This document shows, piece after piece, positions 29,216 to 33,085 of a stretch of DNA of 33,085 bases. The stretch spans positions 1-33,085 of the forward strand of contig PLHW01000003.1 in the NCBI GenBank assembly GCA_003139095.1, given 5' to 3'. A model generated the notes under the pieces. That model did no database searches. It saw only the letters and a program-made list of their open reading frames with translations, and was not told the DNA's origin. The number at the start of each line of letters is the position of its first letter. Positions within the stretch are counted from its first letter, which is position 1. The DNA comes from Acidobacteriaceae bacterium. Lineage in GTDB: Bacteria > Acidobacteriota > Terriglobia > Terriglobales > Acidobacteriaceae. Both the position numbers and the translations under genes were made by a program.

Positions 29216-30670
29216 TTATAGCCGACATAGGGTTTCGTGCAACCGAACCATCGCGAGCGTGTCCATCTTGCAGTAATCGAGAAGCTGCTGGCGTGTAACC
29301 GCCACGGCATCTCCAGAGATTTCGCCTCTGGCCATGCGAGCAAACCGCGTAATGGCCATGTCTCCATCCGCTATATCAAGCCCCGCATACGACAAGCCAG
29401 GTACCAACACCGGAAGCACTTTCTTAATTGAGGATTTCCCCTTGAAATCCGGGTGATAAACGTGGTCGGCGACAATGGGCTCGAAGTCCACAAGACGGTC
29501 AATAAGCGCTTGTAAGGGACCAGCGAGGTCGGGAAGCTCATCTCGGAGAGCTTTGATGCGCGTCTTCTCGAAGGTGCTGTACACAATGATCGATCCTCGG
29601 TGACCTAACGCCTCGATCAAAGCTTCGGCAAGTTCCTTTTCACAGTCCTTCGTGGCGTCGGCGAGATAATCGCTGTGGGTTACCTCGGCGTCGATGCTCT
29701 CGCGATGGTGAATGCTGAATTGAGTGAGAACCTGCCGGTGGCAACTGTGACCGTCGTAGACCGGGAGAACCGCCGCAACCGTTTCAAAGTCCAGATAGTG
29801 ACAGGGCCATACGATGGATTTGAGAGCCGCAGCGAGACCGGCCTCGACAACCATGTTACCGGAGAGGGCGGCCGACTTCGCGCGTTTCTGGCCTTCGTTG
29901 AGATTCAAGTCATCAGGGGTAAGCGACAAGTCGACAATGCCGGCCGCCGACAAGCGCTTGAGCTTGGTATGGTGTAGCCCTGGGATCTCCAATACTGTGT
30001 GTGCCAGTCCCGACCCGAGGCATGCGTCGTCAAAGAAGGCGCAGTTCCGGCAAGCAGATACCAACTTGGGCGTTGGCTGGGTGTCGTCGAAAAGTGCACG
30101 GGCAACACTGTCTGCGGTACCTTCAAACTCGGCAACGCGAGTGTTTACCTCTGTCGTCTTGTCGATGATCTCGAACAGGAGATTCGTGCCATCACCACGG
30201 CGGAAAGTTCGCGATAAGAGGACGAGGGATGCTTGGGCGATCTCCTGCCCCGCTCGCCTGATAACAAAAACGGTGTAGGCGAGATCGTCTACCAATTCCT
30301 TGATCTTGCTCGTGTTCGAGAAGCTCGATTTCACCTCAAGAACATGCCATGCCCTGCCCTGCCGCTTGAGAATATCCGCTTTTGCTGCGAATGGACCGGC
30401 GCGAAACGCTGCTTCAAAAATTGTCTCTATTGCCGTATCCGCGACAAGGTTTCGTGTGGTCTCTGCAGCATCGTTCTTTCCATCTCTTTTCGAGGCGAGG
30501 GTTCCGTCCGGATATAGCGCTCGCGCCAGAGCTCCGACTTCCTGTCCCTGCTCCATGCGAAAACGTTCGGATTCTCTCGGCGCTTCGGGAGCCGCGCGCA
30601 GCCCGAACCACGCCATTGACAAGCATTGCTCAGCGTTGAGCCAATCAGATTTCGTGATGGTGTCTCTCAT
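29216..30670 (-). CDS. Nuclease fusion: Cas4-like PD-(D/E)XK domain plus DUF2779
   Basis: The 484-residue protein has two predicted nuclease parts. The first (about 1-220) shows the PD-(D/E)XK active site D99 (AAKADILKR) and E112-V-K114 (HVLEVKSS), and four cysteines C16, C207, C210 and C217 (SACRNCAFFDDACLG) placed as in the iron-sulfur cluster of Cas4 and AddB. The second (about 285-484) is DUF2779, with the RNase H-like/DEDD start HYLDFETV (D294, E296) and later DYCKMDTLAMVRLHE. It resembles a Cas4-exonuclease combination. It stands alone between res and SIR2 in the island, without cas genes. Its role is unknown; DNA end processing in defence or repair is plausible. Confidence 0.8.
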   Translation of the reverse strand: MRDTITKSDWLNAEQCLSMAWFGLRAAPEAPRESERFRMEQGQEVGALARALYPDGTLASKRDGKNDAAETTRNLVADTAIETIFEAAFRAGPFAAKADILKRQGRAWHVLEVKSSFSNTSKIKELVDDLAYTVFVIRRAGQEIAQASLVLLSRTFRRGDGTNLLFEIIDKTTEVNTRVAEFEGTADSVARALFDDTQPTPKLVSACRNCAFFDDACLGSGLAHTVLEIPGLHHTKLKRLSAAGIVDLSLTPDDLNLNEGQKRAKSAALSGNMVVEAGLAAALKSIVWPCHYLDFETVAAVLPVYDGHSCHRQVLTQFSIHHRESIDAEVTHSDYLADATKDCEKELAEALIEALGHRGSIIVYSTFEKTRIKALRDELPDLAGPLQALIDRLVDFEPIVADHVYHPDFKGKSSIKKVLPVLVPGLSYAGLDIADGDMAITRFARMARGEISGDAVAVTRQQLLDYCKMDTLAMVRLHETLCRL

Positions 30671-30893
30671 GCGAGGATCGCCGATTCGAAAGGATACGTC
30701 ATAGCTCCAAGCGTATCAGGCTGCGTCCACGGTTGACAGCCTATTCTGGTGTTGGAGTCCGGCAACCTTGGCTTCGGCTGGTCCGCAAGGTGCAGGTTCT
30801 TTTCTAAACTGGCGGGTACAACGTCCGTGCTCCTGGTCGCGCGAAAGCGGGCAATCATGACCGAACGACGGCAACGCGAGAACGGCAAACCGC
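30671..30893. other. Intergenic stretch between res and the DUF2779 gene
   Basis: I see no convincing gene. A 77-codon frame runs into the DUF2779 start but has Arg/Ser-rich, shadow-like composition. The sequence probably holds the promoter of the DUF2779 gene on the minus strand; a TTGACA at about 30733 points the other way. Confidence 0.4.
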
Positions 30894-33062
30894 TCAACAC
30901 CTAGCCATCAGGTCGTCGATGTTCCTGGCCTGTACGAATTCCGCAGGTCGCTCTCCGACGGCCAGCGCCTTGAAATGTGCTTTCCCGCATTCGATCTTCG
31001 CGCCTTCCTTGTCGCGCAGATCATCGGTGAAGAGGCTGCTCTTGGTTTCGACCACGAAGTAGAGCCGTTCTGCACCGTCCTTCTCAACCAGCACGGCCCA
31101 GTCCGGGTTATAGGAGCCGAGCGGGGTTGGGACCTTGAACCAGCCGGGCAGCTTGGCATACACCTTCACGGCCTCATTCTTTTCCAGCTGTTCGGCAAAC
31201 GTGTGTTCGACTCCGAAGTCGTAAACGACATGTTCATAAACGGACTTGGTCGCGGCCAGCATGTTTTTGAGGTATCCCGTCAGCTCCTCCAGTTCGAAGA
31301 GTTCCTGGGCGTAGTACTCATCGTTGCCGATGCGCTGATACCGGATGCCATCCACAATCGCAAGGCGCTTGGTGCGGTTGATGGATTCGGTCGCCAACTC
31401 AATAAACTGTTGCGGGTTCCGCTTGAAGTCATCGAGGCGGAGACTGTCGGTCAGGATGCGCACGAGGCTGCGCCGCGTGAGCTGGGTCTTATCCTGGAGA
31501 TCGGTCAGCAAGTCGGGCAGTTCGATATCCGTTTCTTCGATCACGACAGGCGCGGCCACCGTTGTCTCTTCCGACGAAACACCGCCTCGCCCGATGGCGA
31601 GGTCGGCTTTGCGGATCTGCACGCGCGTCTTGGTGACGGGCGGACATTTCCGCATGGCCTCGGCGCAATCCGTCACCAACTTCCCGTTATCGAACTGTAC
31701 CCGGTAGGTGGTCTTGTGTTTGATCCGGTTCCAGAGAGCCTGAAACTCTTCACTATGAAGCACGGCTTGCCGCGTCATGATCGTACGGCGCTCGTCGGCG
31801 TTCTTGATGTCCAGTTTCCCGGCGAGCTTACGAAGCACTTCCTTCACCTGCGGGAGCTGAGCCTGGAACGGTTCCGGCAATTGCAGCGTGCCGTCCTTGA
31901 TAGCCCGCCTCAAGCTGTCTTGCACTTTGCCCTTTGCATCGACGTGTCCAGCGTCTTTCAGGTGCGCCCAGATGGCTTCCGACTGCGCCACGCCCAGCGC
32001 CGTCGTGCGGCCCGACGCATCCGTGACTGGAATGGAGGCAAACTGGTGCTTTTCCACGATGCCGAAGCGGATACCGGTGTCCTGCTCAATTTCTTTTTGG
32101 AGGTTAGCTGCGAACTGCTCATAGCCTTCCGTGGCGATGACAGTGAGCGTATTAACATCGAAACCGCGCAGGCGGTCGCCCTGCTGGTTCACGCACAGGC
32201 GCAGGCCGCGTCCGATAGTCTGGCGGCGCTCGCGTTCGGTGCCCATTTCACGTAGGGCGCAAATTTGGAAGACGTTCGGATTGTCCCAGCCCTCGCGCAG
32301 CGCGGAGTGAGAGAAGATGAACTTCAGCTTCGTCTCGAAGCTCAGGAGCTTCTCTTTGTCCTTCATAATGAGGTTGTAGGCACGCTCTGCGTTTTCGCGG
32401 TTGCCCTCGTTGTTCTCGGCGGTGTCCGTCCACGTTCCCTTTTTGTCGATGGAGAAATAGCCATCGTGGACTTCCGTCGCGTCGGATTCCAAATCCACCT
32501 CATTGAAGAGGGTGTGATACTTCGGCTTATTGGCGGCCTTGCGGTACTCGTCCTCGAACATGACCGCATACTTGCCTTTCACCTGGGCTCCATCCGCGGT
32601 GTAGCTGCGGTAGTACTCGACGACATCAATGAAGAACAGACTTAGTACCTTGATACCTTGCGGGCGCAACCGTAGTTCCTTGTCCAGATGTTCCTCGACA
32701 GTGCGGCGGATCATGAGCCGCTTGAGCACGTCGCCATCCACATCGCCGATAGCCTCCCCAGGCCGCAACGGCTTCTCTAGATTGCTCAGTTCGAGAAACT
32801 CCTCACCGGCTTTGAAGCCCATGTTCTGCACGAGGCGGTCGGCATAGACGGCGCGCCCGGTGATCTGCTGGAGATCGTCGCCGGGCTGCACAGTGACCGT
32901 CTCACGGCTCACGGCCGTGCCGCGTTGCATGTCCAGCTCAACCTTGGCGCTGAAGGTGCCCTTTTTATTACTGGTCGAGAGCAGCTTCACGTAGCACTTG
33001 TTATGGCCGCCTTCCACTTCGAGCGAAGCCACCTCGATTTGCTTCACGAGCTTGCGCTCATA
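30894..33062 (-). CDS. res: Type III restriction enzyme Res subunit, C-terminal part (gene interrupted)
   Basis: This is the remaining part of the res gene that begins at 823. It opens with YERKL followed by VKQIEVASLEVEGG, which continues exactly after LDAVDA of the N-terminal fragment, in the same phase. It contains the second helicase lobe with FIFSHSALREGWDNPNVFQI and motif VI RRQTIGRGLRL, and at its end the PD-(D/E)XK nuclease core: NPDWAVLV followed by FVVETKSS. A GTG at 33047 could allow reinitiation, but without Walker A such a product could not use ATP. The halves would give a normal protein of about 988 residues if rejoined, so the insertion looks recent: no other damage is visible. 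Confidence 0.92.
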   Translation of the reverse strand, partial: YERKLVKQIEVASLEVEGGHNKCYVKLLSTSNKKGTFSAKVELDMQRGTAVSRETVTVQPGDDLQQITGRAVYADRLVQNMGFKAGEEFLELSNLEKPLRPGEAIGDVDGDVLKRLMIRRTVEEHLDKELRLRPQGIKVLSLFFIDVVEYYRSYTADGAQVKGKYAVMFEDEYRKAANKPKYHTLFNEVDLESDATEVHDGYFSIDKKGTWTDTAENNEGNRENAERAYNLIMKDKEKLLSFETKLKFIFSHSALREGWDNPNVFQICALREMGTERERRQTIGRGLRLCVNQQGDRLRGFDVNTLTVIATEGYEQFAANLQKEIEQDTGIRFGIVEKHQFASIPVTDASGRTTALGVAQSEAIWAHLKDAGHVDAKGKVQDSLRRAIKDGTLQLPEPFQAQLPQVKEVLRKLAGKLDIKNADERRTIMTRQAVLHSEEFQALWNRIKHKTTYRVQFDNGKLVTDCAEAMRKCPPVTKTRVQIRKADLAIGRGGVSSEETTVAAPVVIEETDIELPDLLTDLQDKTQLTRRSLVRILTDSLRLDDFKRNPQQFIELATESINRTKRLAIVDGIRYQRIGNDEYYAQELFELEELTGYLKNMLAATKSVYEHVVYDFGVEHTFAEQLEKNEAVKVYAKLPGWFKVPTPLGSYNPDWAVLVEKDGAERLYFVVETKSSLFTDDLRDKEGAKIECGKAHFKALAVGERPAEFVQARNIDDLMARC

Positions 33063-33063
33063 G

Positions 33064-33085
33064 TATAATGGACCCCAGTTTTCGG
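33064..33085. mobile_element. Terminal fragment of an inserted element interrupting res (right window end)
   Basis: Going outward from the res sequence the plus strand reads TATAATGGACCCCAGTTTTC. TGGACCCCA is the inverted partner of the sequence at 10-18. TATAAT next to the tip could act as an outward -10 box. If the window ends were joined directly, only 45 bp of foreign DNA would separate the res halves; a full insertion sequence lost at an assembly break is the simpler explanation. Confidence 0.6.

Noticed and set aside
30667-30900. 77-codon frame between res and the DUF2779 gene
   Set aside because: No ribosome site and no family-like sequence; it also overlaps the DUF2779 start without other support.
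30975-32255. 426-codon frame on the plus strand
   Set aside because: It is the antisense of the res C-terminal part.

Overview
The window reads as one nearly complete, GC-rich plasmid of about 33 kb, most likely from a proteobacterium; I cannot name the genus. It has no rRNA, tRNA, ribosomal or central metabolic genes. It does carry a plasmid backbone: an iteron-type RepA origin, a ParA/ribbon-helix-helix partition pair, a MOBQ relaxase with a candidate oriT, a VirD4-type coupling protein, DUF736 genes and toxin-antitoxin pairs. The two window ends belong together. A type III restriction gene (res) begins at the left end (codons 1-266, minus strand) and continues at the right end (about 722 codons, minus strand). 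The break is flanked by short outward sequences that share the inverted 9-mer TGGACCCCA and by a possible 3-bp target duplication (CTA). The simplest reading is a circular replicon whose res gene is interrupted by an insertion sequence, most of which is not in the window.

Layout. (1) 1-7,035 and 25,949-33,062 form one defence island of about 14 kb across the window ends, all on the minus strand. Read in transcription order it is: RHH regulator, SNF2-like helicase, DUF4391 protein, Mod methyltransferase, Res (interrupted), PD-(D/E)XK/DUF2779 nuclease, SIR2, HerA, KTSC protein. The SIR2-HerA pair matches a known NAD-depleting anti-phage system. (2) 7,244-8,854 is a stability region with a decayed PIN toxin, a DUF6088 gene and an intact PIN toxin-antitoxin pair. 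(3) 8,936-11,384 holds structured non-coding DNA, five 17-bp iterons and the parA-RHH-repA operon. (4) 11,469-18,503 is the mobilisation region: relaxase, candidate oriT, two related small relaxosome-like proteins, a one-TM protein, a coupling protein that lacks N-terminal membrane segments, and two hydrophilic proteins. (5) 18,705-23,555 carries an HTH replication-type protein, an inverted pair of DUF736 genes, an ankyrin protein and a three-gene coupled cluster ending in an orphan DNA methyltransferase. (6) 23,628-25,838 has a large cruciform, a TumE-like toxin-antitoxin pair, a perfect 11-6-11 dif-like site and a tyrosine recombinase.

The most unusual observations are four. The relaxase and two otherwise unrelated proteins share a C-terminal motif (RYAxLIxxQxYxxRA) about 40 residues from the end, which could be a common export signal. 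Tandem 8-bp repeats (ATTSTAGG) sit at several minus-strand promoters, including that of parA, and resemble the omega-type partition/regulation logic of other plasmids. A palindromic recombination site lies next to its own tyrosine recombinase. The coupling protein appears to be split into a soluble ATPase and a separate membrane anchor on a plasmid with no visible mating-pair genes.
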